Origin: Thermodesulfobacteriota bacterium | GTDB lineage: Bacteria > Desulfobacterota > Desulfobacteria > Desulfobacterales > RPRI01 | DNA: 7,100 nucleotides | Assembly: GCA_030836965.1 (NCBI GenBank) | Contig: JAUPLM010000185.1 | Location: forward strand, 1-7,100 | Reading direction: 5' to 3' | Part shown: positions 1-5,899 of the stretch, in pieces | Numbering within the stretch: position 1 is the first letter of the stretch | How the letters are laid out: every line of letters begins with the position of its first letter | The notes under the pieces: generated by a model | Told to the model about the DNA's origin: nothing | Databases searched by the model: none | Seen by the model: the letters and a program-made list of their open reading frames with translations, nothing else | Program-made: the position numbers and the translations under genes

Positions 1-114
1 ACCCCGGTATGGGCAAAGATTTGCCATTGCATGCTGCGGTGAGCTTCGATCTTTTCATGTTCTGCGGTCTCCGGCAGCGTGAATGTGTTTTCTTCAATCC
101 CTTCTTAAAAAAAC
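1..114. other. upstream region without a supported gene
   Basis: No plus-strand gene is convincing here. The open frame starting at 9 runs on into the regulator gene out of frame and has no family features. On the minus strand the frame from 104 down to 1 is open after a TAA at 107-105 and reads like ordinary protein (it includes LPETAEHEKIEAH). It has no good start codon near its 5' end; the first ATG in frame is at 32-30. It could be the beginning of a divergent gene, or a remnant of one, but this is too short to call. An A-rich stretch at 107-113 lies just upstream of the promoter -35 box. Confidence 0.4.
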
Positions 115-143
115 TTGACACCGGAAGAGAGAGCGTATATTTA
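115..143 (+). promoter_or_regulatory. sigma-70-type promoter of the regulator gene/operon
   Basis: A perfect TTGACA -35 box lies at 115-120. Two overlapping -10 candidates follow: TATTTA at 138-143 with a 17-base spacer, or TATATT at 136-141 with a 15-base spacer. An A7 run at 107-113 immediately upstream could act like an UP element. Transcription would start near 150, leaving a leader of about 40 bases before the ATG at 193. The box coincides with the TTG at 115, which argues against that codon being the translation start. The promoter is inferred from sequence only. Confidence 0.5.
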
Positions 144-144
144 T

Positions 145-158
145 CCATCAAATGTTGG
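145..158. promoter_or_regulatory. possible TetR-family operator (dyad)
   Basis: The sequence CCATCAAATGTTGG has the dyad form CCA-n-CA-nn-TG-n-TGG, with all ten specified positions symmetric. It lies directly downstream of the proposed -10 box, around the expected transcription start. That is a common position for an autorepression site of a TetR regulator encoded just downstream. It is short, and no second copy was noticed in the gap before 3153, so chance is possible. Confidence 0.3.
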
Positions 159-192
159 AAGCAATGTGTGGGAAGGGGAGATATCAGAACCG

Positions 193-828
193 ATGGTTTC
201 AACACTGGAAAAAGCAAGGCAGGACCCTTCCTCAATGAAGGGGAAAATCCTTGCCTCAGCGCGCAAGGTCTTCGGCGAATACGGTTATCACGGCACCACA
301 ACCCGGATGATCGCAAAAGACGTAGGCATCGATATTTCGACCCTTTACTATCACTGGGGAGAAAAAAGAGATCTCTATGAATCAGTGGTGATGGACCTCA
401 ACGATGAAATCCGCCAGAAGCTTCTTGAAATCGAGAGTAAAGTCAAAGGAAAATCCCTTACCACGCGTCTTGAAATCGCCATAGATGTGATGTGCGATTA
501 TCTCTTTTCAAATCCTGAAGTATCCAATTTCATCCTCTTTCTTTATTTCGGCAAAACAAGAGGCGATTCAAGCCTTAATTTCAAAGTATCCGAATACATA
601 TCAAATATTGCAATAGCAATGGGGCTCGCCCTTGATAAAAAATATATACCCGTAAAAGCGAAAGCAAGCGTTATCGCGGTCTGGAATTCGGTATTGAATT
701 TTATTTCAGGAGAGGATTTTTTCAGGCCGATGCTTGATATCGGTCATGATGAATATATCGTGGTGGTAAAAGATACATTGAAATTTATCCTGATACCAGC
801 CTTTACGCAAGAAAGAAATAGAAGCTGA
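193..828 (+). CDS. TetR/AcrR-family transcriptional regulator
   Basis: This is a one-component repressor-type regulator of 211 residues, a usual TetR length. Residues about 16-64 form the N-terminal TetR DNA-binding domain. It shows the pattern ILASARKVFGEYGYHGTT, then the recognition-helix region GIDISTLYYHWGEKRDLY, which is diagnostic for the family. The remainder is the variable helical ligand-binding and dimerisation domain, whose ligand cannot be read. The frame is open from a TTG at 115, but that TTG is the promoter -35 box. ATG 193 has a purine-rich GGAAGGGGAG at 171-180, at a slightly long spacing of 12. GTG 166 and ATG 235 are alternatives, and all three retain the helix-turn-helix. 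The next gene starts 30 bases downstream on the same strand, so the regulator probably controls this acyl-CoA cluster, perhaps by sensing an acyl-CoA as FadR-like TetR proteins do (inference). Confidence 0.9.
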   Translation: MVSTLEKARQDPSSMKGKILASARKVFGEYGYHGTTTRMIAKDVGIDISTLYYHWGEKRDLYESVVMDLNDEIRQKLLEIESKVKGKSLTTRLEIAIDVMCDYLFSNPEVSNFILFLYFGKTRGDSSLNFKVSEYISNIAIAMGLALDKKYIPVKAKASVIAVWNSVLNFISGEDFFRPMLDIGHDEYIVVVKDTLKFILIPAFTQERNRS

Positions 829-858
829 TTTTTATAAATAGGAATTAAGGAGGATCAT

Positions 859-2976
859 ATGGCGCTTAATCTTGAAGCTCTCGGGAAAAAAATCGGTCCG
901 GTTACCAAGGATTATACATGGAAAGATGCGGTGCTCTACGCGCTTGGTGTCGGCGCCGGCTTTTCCGAGCTTGAGTATTGTTATGAAAAAAACCTCAAGG
1001 TGATTCCAAGTTTCTCAATCGCCGCTATTTTCGAATTTCTGTCTCATATAGGCATAAACTCAAATATAAATCTGGCAGGGATTCTTCACGGTGAACAGGA
1101 ACTGATTTTTCACAACCCGATTCCACCCGAAGGCAGTCTGATCACCGAAGGGAAAATTACTCATTACTATGACAAGGGCAAGGAGAAAGGCGCTCTTGTT
1201 GTCGGTGAAAGCGACACTTATCATTCGGACGGGAAGAAGCTTTTTACGAGCATCATAACGATTTATTCCCGTTTCGACGGCGGATTCGGCGGTGAGAATG
1301 CCCCGAAAAAAGAAGTAGTTTTCCCGGACAGAGATCCTGATTTTGTCGTAAGCGCTTCACCGTCTCCCGACCAGCCACTTATCTACAGGCTTTCCGGAGA
1401 TATTTTCGATCTTCATGTCGATGCCGAGTTTGCAAAGATGGCCGGATTCAAAATGCCTATAATGCATGGGCTCTGCACACACGGTTTTGCATGCAGGGCT
1501 CTTATTCAGAGCCTTGTTCCCGGCGAATCCGAAAAAGTAAGAAGGCTTGTCTGCAGGTTTACAAAACCCCTATATCCCGGAACCCCGATAAAGACGCTTA
1601 TCTGGAAAACCGGCGAAGGAAAGGCGGTATGGAGAGTTGTAAACGCCGAAACAGGCAAAGTCACGATCGACAACGGAATATTCGAATACGGGGATATACC
1701 GGAAGAAAAAATCAGATTTGACGGTCGTGTTGCGATTATTACCGGAGCGGGCGCAGGCCTTGGGAGAACATATGCTCTTGAGCTCGCAAAACGGGGCGCA
1801 AAGGTAGTTGTAAATGATTTGGGAGGCGCCCGTGACGGCGCGGGAAGCGGCTCAACTTTTGCTGCTGATAAAGTGGTTGATGAAATAAAGGCTCTGGGCG
1901 GAGAAGCGGTTGCCAGCTATGAGAGCGTTTCCACGCCTGAAGGGGGCGGCAATATCGTTAAAAAAGCGATCGATGCTTTTGGAGCGGTCGATATCCTTAT
2001 AAATAACGCCGGAATACTGAGAGACAAGAGTTTTATCAAGATGGAGCCTGAAAGCTGGAACGCGGTGCTCGATGTTCACCTTAACGGAGCCTATAATGTT
2101 TCAAGGCCGGCTTTTGCCGTGATGAAGGAAAAAGGCTATGGCCGGATAATTATGACCACATCTGCCGCCGGGCTTTACGGCAACTTCGGGCAGACCAACT
2201 ATTCGGCTGCAAAGATGGGACTCATAGGGCTTATGAACGCGCTGAAGCTGGAAGGGGAAAAATATAACGTAAAAATTAATACAATTGCTCCGGTTGCGGC
2301 ATCCCGTCTGACGGAAGACGTCATGCCTCCCGATTTTCTCGAAAAGGTAAAACCTGAATTCGTTTCGCCGATGGTTCTTTTCCTCTGCTCGGAAAAGTGT
2401 CCGGTAAGCGGGAACATATATAATGCCGGCATGGGCTGTTTCAACCGGGTGGCGGTTGTAACAGGCCCGGGTGCTCTGGCCGGCAGTACCGATAAACCCG
2501 GAACGGTCGAAGGAATAATGGCGAATCTGGAGAAGATATCCTCCTTGAAGGGTGGCAGGGAATACCGGCAGTTGAATGATCAGATCGGAGATGTACTCGG
2601 CGCTTTATCGAAGCCTCTTGAGAAAGGAGTTCCCGCAGTCGGGAAGCAGCAGAGTACCGTGTCGGTTGCCGGAATTTTTGAAGCTATGCCGGCCTCTTTC
2701 GTGAAGAGCGCCTCCGCGGGAGTAAATGTAGTATTCCAGTATATAATTTCCGGGAGCGGGGGCGGTGAATGGCACTCAGTTATAAAGGATGAAACGTGTA
2801 CCGTTAAGACGGGAAAACACGAAAAGCCGACCTGCACGCTCAAAATGTCTGACAGCGACTTTTTATTGCTGATGAGCGGAAAACTTCCGGCCATGCAGGC
2901 CTATACATCCGGGAAGCTGAAGATCGAAGGGGATATCATGAAATCCCAGCTTATCGAAAAATTGTTTAAAAGATAA
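859..2976 (+). CDS. hydratase 2 - (3R)-hydroxyacyl-CoA dehydrogenase - SCP2 fusion (permuted MFE-2-like)
   Basis: This 705-residue cytosolic multifunctional beta-oxidation enzyme has no signal peptide. Residues 1 to about 282 are a double hot-dog (MaoC-like) hydratase 2, predicted to hydrate trans-2-enoyl-CoA to (3R)-hydroxyacyl-CoA. The catalytic Asp/His pair is visible as D181 and H186 in YRLSGDIFDLH, followed by the typical MHGLCTHGF. Residues about 287-585 are an MFE-2-type SDR with the TGAGAGLG cofactor loop (295-302), NNAG (382-385), catalytic S435, Y448 and K452, and the MFE-2-typical SRLTEDVMP. It would oxidise the hydroxy intermediate to 3-ketoacyl-CoA. Residues about 600-705 are an SCP2 lipid-binding domain ending in the SGKLKIEGD pattern. 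The start has a strong AAGGAGG at 847-853, five bases from the ATG. Eukaryotic MFE-2 has the order SDR, hydratase, SCP2, so here the hydratase has moved to the N-terminus. Unusually, the hydratase motif reads SGDIFDLH where SGDxNPLH is normal. The substrate is unknown; long-chain, branched or alicyclic acyl-CoA are all possible. Confidence 0.9.
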   Translation: MALNLEALGKKIGPVTKDYTWKDAVLYALGVGAGFSELEYCYEKNLKVIPSFSIAAIFEFLSHIGINSNINLAGILHGEQELIFHNPIPPEGSLITEGKITHYYDKGKEKGALVVGESDTYHSDGKKLFTSIITIYSRFDGGFGGENAPKKEVVFPDRDPDFVVSASPSPDQPLIYRLSGDIFDLHVDAEFAKMAGFKMPIMHGLCTHGFACRALIQSLVPGESEKVRRLVCRFTKPLYPGTPIKTLIWKTGEGKAVWRVVNAETGKVTIDNGIFEYGDIPEEKIRFDGRVAIITGAGAGLGRTYALELAKRGAKVVVNDLGGARDGAGSGSTFAADKVVDEIKALGGEAVASYESVSTPEGGGNIVKKAIDAFGAVDILINNAGILRDKSFIKMEPESWNAVLDVHLNGAYNVSRPAFAVMKEKGYGRIIMTTSAAGLYGNFGQTNYSAAKMGLIGLMNALKLEGEKYNVKINTIAPVAASRLTEDVMPPDFLEKVKPEFVSPMVLFLCSEKCPVSGNIYNAGMGCFNRVAVVTGPGALAGSTDKPGTVEGIMANLEKISSLKGGREYRQLNDQIGDVLGALSKPLEKGVPAVGKQQSTVSVAGIFEAMPASFVKSASAGVNVVFQYIISGSGGGEWHSVIKDETCTVKTGKHEKPTCTLKMSDSDFLLLMSGKLPAMQAYTSGKLKIEGDIMKSQLIEKLFKR

Positions 2977-2990
2977 AGACTTCACTTAAT

Positions 2991-3131
2991 ACGGCAAAGT
3001 AAAAAGCTTATTATGCAAGGCGCACGATTCTTGAGGAATGAAGCGAACTTGCTGGTACGCTGCAATGACGAAAGATGAAGTGCAATCCGCCAGAGATCTT
3101 TGGCGGACAGAATGACTTTTAACGAAGCCGT
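2991..3131. repeat. MITE-like intergenic element with imperfect terminal inverted repeats
   Basis: The ends are inverted copies: ACGGCAAAGTAAAAAG at 2991-3006 pairs with CTTTTAACGAAGCCGT at 3116-3131, with 12 of 16 positions matching. The interior carries further small symmetries, among them the hairpin at 3086-3107, and has no coding potential. The composition and the right-end text (CTTTT..ACGAAGCCGT) resemble dispersed intergenic repeats I recall from deltaproteobacterial genomes, but that is from memory. It fills most of the gap between two genes of the cluster. No clear target-site duplication is seen beyond a short AAT-like match. Copy number in the genome would decide the call. Confidence 0.5.
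3086..3107 (+). other. hairpin inside the intergenic element (weak terminator candidate)
   Basis: TCCGCCA at 3086-3092 pairs perfectly with TGGCGGA at 3101-3107 across an 8-base loop, GAGATCTT; a G-T and an A-T pair could extend the stem inward. A short T4 run follows only at 3117-3120, too far away for a classical intrinsic terminator. It may fold in the transcript between the two fusion genes and modulate read-through or mRNA stability, or simply be part of the repeat's own structure. Confidence 0.4.
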
Positions 3132-3152
3132 AAATGATCAAGGAGAAATAAT

Positions 3153-3761
3153 ATGATAGGTATAACATCTTACGGGGCCTACATTCCCCGCCTCAGACTG
3201 GACAGGATGTCTATTTTTCAGGCAATGGGCTGGTTTGCGCCCGCCATAATGATGGTTGCCCAGGGACACAGGTCCATGTGCAACTGGGATGAAGACTCAA
3301 TCACGATGGCGGTGGCAGCATCGAGGGATTGCCTTTGCGGCAGGGAGAAGAAGGATCTCGATGGTCTTTTCCTGGCTTCAACAACTCTTCCTTTTGCGGA
3401 CAGGCAGAACGCGGGAATTGTATCTACGGCCCTGAATCTGAAAGAGAACATATTGACTTCCGATTTTACTTCCGCCCAGAAGGCCGGAACTTCAGCCCTT
3501 GTCGCGGCCCTTGAAGCCGTGCGGGGCGGCAGTATGAAGAATATACTTGTTACGGCGGCCGACCGCAGGGAGACGAAAACAGCATATTTTTACGAAATGT
3601 GGTTTGGGGACGGAGCTGCTTCGGTTGCCGTTGGAGATAAGGATGTTATTGCCGAATATAAGGGCTCATATTCGGTCTCGTACGATTTTGTAGACCACTA
3701 CCGGGGCGCATTAAAAAAATATGATTATGTGTGTGAAGAGCGGTTGGTGCGCGATGAGTGA
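3153..3761 (+). CDS. N-terminal part of HMG-CoA synthase-like domain (truncated by in-frame TGA)
   Basis: This 202-residue product covers roughly the first half of a thiolase-fold HMG-CoA-synthase-like domain, recognisable from the start GITSYGAYIPRLRL and from SAQKAGTSAL, AADRRE and FGDGAASVAVG. The start is set by AAGGAG at 3140-3145, seven bases before the ATG. At the position of the catalytic Cys of HMG-CoA synthases (ACKAGTA-like in archaea) this protein has Gln109 (CAG, 3477-3479). The catalytic Glu position appears to be Thr77. The frame stops at TGA 3759-3761, but the same frame continues with matching family sequence (YSKIIP, then AVNCLMKKMGI beyond a second stop). The product therefore looks like a truncated piece of a larger ancestral protein rather than a complete one. 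Half a thiolase fold is unlikely to be stable unless complemented by the downstream product. Confidence 0.7.
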   Translation: MIGITSYGAYIPRLRLDRMSIFQAMGWFAPAIMMVAQGHRSMCNWDEDSITMAVAASRDCLCGREKKDLDGLFLASTTLPFADRQNAGIVSTALNLKENILTSDFTSAQKAGTSALVAALEAVRGGSMKNILVTAADRRETKTAYFYEMWFGDGAASVAVGDKDVIAEYKGSYSVSYDFVDHYRGALKKYDYVCEERLVRDE

Positions 3762-3797
3762 TATTCTAAAATAATACCGTAAGCCGTCAACTGCCTG

Positions 3798-5879
3798 ATG
3801 AAGAAAATGGGCATTACGATAGAGCAGGTGGACAAGCTGGTTTTCCCCTGCTTTTTCAAGGCCGAGCACACCAACATAGCAAAGAAGCTAAACGCCTCTC
3901 CCGACAAGGTTGTAAGCACCATGCATGAAACATGCGGGGATACGGGCGCAGCGCATGCGTTGCTGATGCTTGTTTCGGCACTTGAAAACGCAAAGCCGAA
4001 AGACCGGATATTAGTTGCCGGTTTCGGACAGGGATGCGACGCGCTCTGTTTTGAGGTCACGGAGAACATAAAAAAGCTTTCGGAGAGAAACGGAGTAAAA
4101 GGATCGGAGAAGAACAAAAAAATTATCGACAACTACATGAAGTGGCTTAAATTCAGAGATATTATACAGACGGAGATGGGAATAAGGGCCGAAGCTCCCA
4201 CCCAGACCGCAATGACGGCGCTGTGGCGCAAGCGTAAAATGCTTCTCGGCATGGTCGGCGGGAAATGCGGAAAGTGCGGCACGGCACAGTTTCCGAAGAT
4301 GGATATATGCGTCAACCCGTCATGCGGAGCGGTTAAAAGCCAGGCCGATTATGAATTCGCCGGCGTTCCGGCAAAGATAAAAACATTTACCGGAGATCTT
4401 CTCGCGGTATCGGTAGATCCGCCCCATAAATACGGCATGGTGCAGTTTGAAGGAGGCGGCAGATTCATGGCCGATTTTACCGACTGCGATTTTGAGGAAC
4501 TGAAAGTCGGGCTTCCCGTTCAGCTTGTGTTCAGAAAAAGGGTTGAAGACAAGGAGCGCGGTTTCGTCAATTATTTCTGGAAGGCGATGCCGGTTCCGGG
4601 CGCCGCGGAAGAGATGGGAAAAGTGCGTTTTGACGGTCGTGTCGCAATCATTACCGGAGCAGGCGCGGGGCTTGGCCGGGTTTACTCTCTGGAGCTTGCA
4701 AAGCGCGGCGCAAAAATCGTGGTAAATGATCTGGGTGGTTCCCGTGACGGATCCGGCAAAGGATCGAGCTCTGCCGCAGACAGGGTGGTCGATGAGATAA
4801 AAGCTTTGGGTGGTGAAGCGGTCGCAAACTATGACAATGTTGCAACGCCGGAAGGCGGGGAAAGGATAGTTAAAACCGCTCTCGATGCCTTCGGTAAAGT
4901 TGATATTCTTATAAACAATGCCGGTATCCTGAGAGATAAGAGCTTTCTCAAGATGGAGCCAGAAAACTGGAAAGCCGTAATGGATGTTCACCTGGCCGGG
5001 GCCTACAATGTTACAAGACCTGCTTTTAAAGCGATGAAGGAAAACGGGTTCGGCAGGATCGTGATGACTACTTCGGCCGCCGGGCTTTACGGTAATTTCG
5101 GCCAGACCAATTATTCGGCGGCAAAGATGGCTCTTGTGGGGCTGATGAACACTCTCAAGCTGGAAGGGAAAAAATATGAGATCAAGGTGAATACCATTGC
5201 CCCTCTTGCAGCATCCCGGCTGACGGAAGATGTCATGCCGCCCGAGATATTTGAAAAATCGAAACCCGAGTTTGTTGCGCCGATGGTGATTTATCTCTGC
5301 AGCGAAGAATGCAGGGAATCGGGCGCTATTTTCAACAGCGGAATGGGTTATTATAACAGGGCGGCCATACTTACCGGCCCCGGGATAAAGCTCGGGGATC
5401 CGGGGAAACCGCCTACTCCGGAAGAGATAGGCGAGAAGTGGAACCAGATAAACTCTATGGAAGGGGCAAAAGAGATGGAGGATGCCAACTCGGCAATTTT
5501 CGCTCTCATAGCTCCTCCGGAGGCGGGCAAAAAAGAGACGGGCGGAGAGCAAACGGCCGGACCGGATGTTAAAAGCATTTTCGGCAAAATGACGGAAGCA
5601 TTCAACGCAGGCGCCGCAAAGGATGTGGATGCCGTTTTCCAGTACGTCATTTCGGGTCCGGGGGGAGGAAACTGGTACGTTACCGTAAAGGATTCGAAAT
5701 GCGCAGTGACCGAAGGGACGGCCGAAAAGCCGACATGCACGCTGAAAATATCAGACGGCGATTTCGTTGAGCTTATTTCCGGAAAGCTTAATCCGATGCA
5801 GGCTTTTACCTCCGGCAAATTGAAGATCGAAGGCGATATTATGAAATCCCAGCTTATCGGTAAGCTGTTTAAAATTTAA
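3798..5879 (+). CDS. HMGS-like C-terminal part - DUF35 Zn-ribbon/OB-fold - SDR - SCP2 fusion
   Basis: The open part after the stops encodes 693 residues. Residues 1 to about 95 complete the HMGS-like fold (HETCGDTGAAHALL, ILVAGFGQGCDAL). Residues about 150-265 are a DUF35 unit: a rubredoxin-like zinc ribbon with C157, C160, C171 and C176, then an OB-fold (TFTGDLLAVSV, MVQFEGGGRFMADF). Such domains pair with thiolases, as BbsA does with BbsB, and with archaeal HMGS/thiolase. Residues about 276-575 are an MFE-2-type SDR with TGAGAGLG (286-293), NNAG, S426, Y439 and K443, predicted to oxidise (3R)-hydroxyacyl-CoA. Residues about 590-693 are SCP2. The SDR and SCP2 parts closely match those of the gene at 859. 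The ATG at 3798 has no visible ribosome site, so the true start, if the stops are real, is uncertain. The usual HMGS catalytic His position appears to be Pro17. The thiolase gene follows after 20 bases. Confidence 0.8.
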   Translation: MKKMGITIEQVDKLVFPCFFKAEHTNIAKKLNASPDKVVSTMHETCGDTGAAHALLMLVSALENAKPKDRILVAGFGQGCDALCFEVTENIKKLSERNGVKGSEKNKKIIDNYMKWLKFRDIIQTEMGIRAEAPTQTAMTALWRKRKMLLGMVGGKCGKCGTAQFPKMDICVNPSCGAVKSQADYEFAGVPAKIKTFTGDLLAVSVDPPHKYGMVQFEGGGRFMADFTDCDFEELKVGLPVQLVFRKRVEDKERGFVNYFWKAMPVPGAAEEMGKVRFDGRVAIITGAGAGLGRVYSLELAKRGAKIVVNDLGGSRDGSGKGSSSAADRVVDEIKALGGEAVANYDNVATPEGGERIVKTALDAFGKVDILINNAGILRDKSFLKMEPENWKAVMDVHLAGAYNVTRPAFKAMKENGFGRIVMTTSAAGLYGNFGQTNYSAAKMALVGLMNTLKLEGKKYEIKVNTIAPLAASRLTEDVMPPEIFEKSKPEFVAPMVIYLCSEECRESGAIFNSGMGYYNRAAILTGPGIKLGDPGKPPTPEEIGEKWNQINSMEGAKEMEDANSAIFALIAPPEAGKKETGGEQTAGPDVKSIFGKMTEAFNAGAAKDVDAVFQYVISGPGGGNWYVTVKDSKCAVTEGTAEKPTCTLKISDGDFVELISGKLNPMQAFTSGKLKIEGDIMKSQLIGKLFKI

Positions 5880-5899
5880 TTAGACAGGAGAAAGCAGCC

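Larger units (their letters stand above)
3153..5879 (+). pseudogene. interrupted HMGS-like - DUF35 - SDR - SCP2 fusion gene (two in-frame stops)
   Basis: Read through, this is one frame of 908 codons before the final TAA, with four domains. TGA at 3759-3761 and TAA at 3780-3782 interrupt it. Between and after them, with no change of frame, the translation gives YSKIIP and then AVNCL, joining directly to the downstream MKKMGI. HMGS-like proteins typically have Gly before YxK (GYxK) at this place. GGA to TGA and GAA to TAA, both single G-to-T changes, would restore a plausible RDEGYSKIIPEAV. No Shine-Dalgarno precedes the ATG at 3798. A recent pseudogene, sequencing or assembly error, or a true split protein are the alternatives. 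The rest of the frame is intact and well conserved, so decay is either very recent or only apparent. Confidence 0.6.

Noticed and set aside
9..380. A 123-codon plus-strand frame at the left edge
   Set aside because: It overlaps the TetR DNA-binding domain out of frame, has no ribosome site and shows no recognisable protein pattern.
2986..3168. A small minus-strand gene in the gap
   Set aside because: The 60-codon frame lies over the repeat element, and its translation has no recognisable features and no ribosome site that I could identify.
3759..3782. Selenocysteine or stop-codon reassignment to explain the interruption
   Set aside because: The second stop is TAA, which selenocysteine insertion does not use. 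The expected residue at the TGA is Gly rather than Cys, no convincing SECIS-like stem follows, and the other genes end normally at TGA or TAA.
3701..3800. A frameshift (for example at the A7 run near 3713-3719) joining the two halves
   Set aside because: Both halves are in the same frame and the intervening codons also fit the family, so only nonsense changes are needed.
4320..5552. A 410-codon open frame on the minus strand
   Set aside because: It is antisense to the DUF35/SDR coding region and its translation is rich in Arg, His, Phe and Cys with no domain pattern. The same kind of antisense opening occurs opposite the other SDR copy, so it is a codon-bias shadow.
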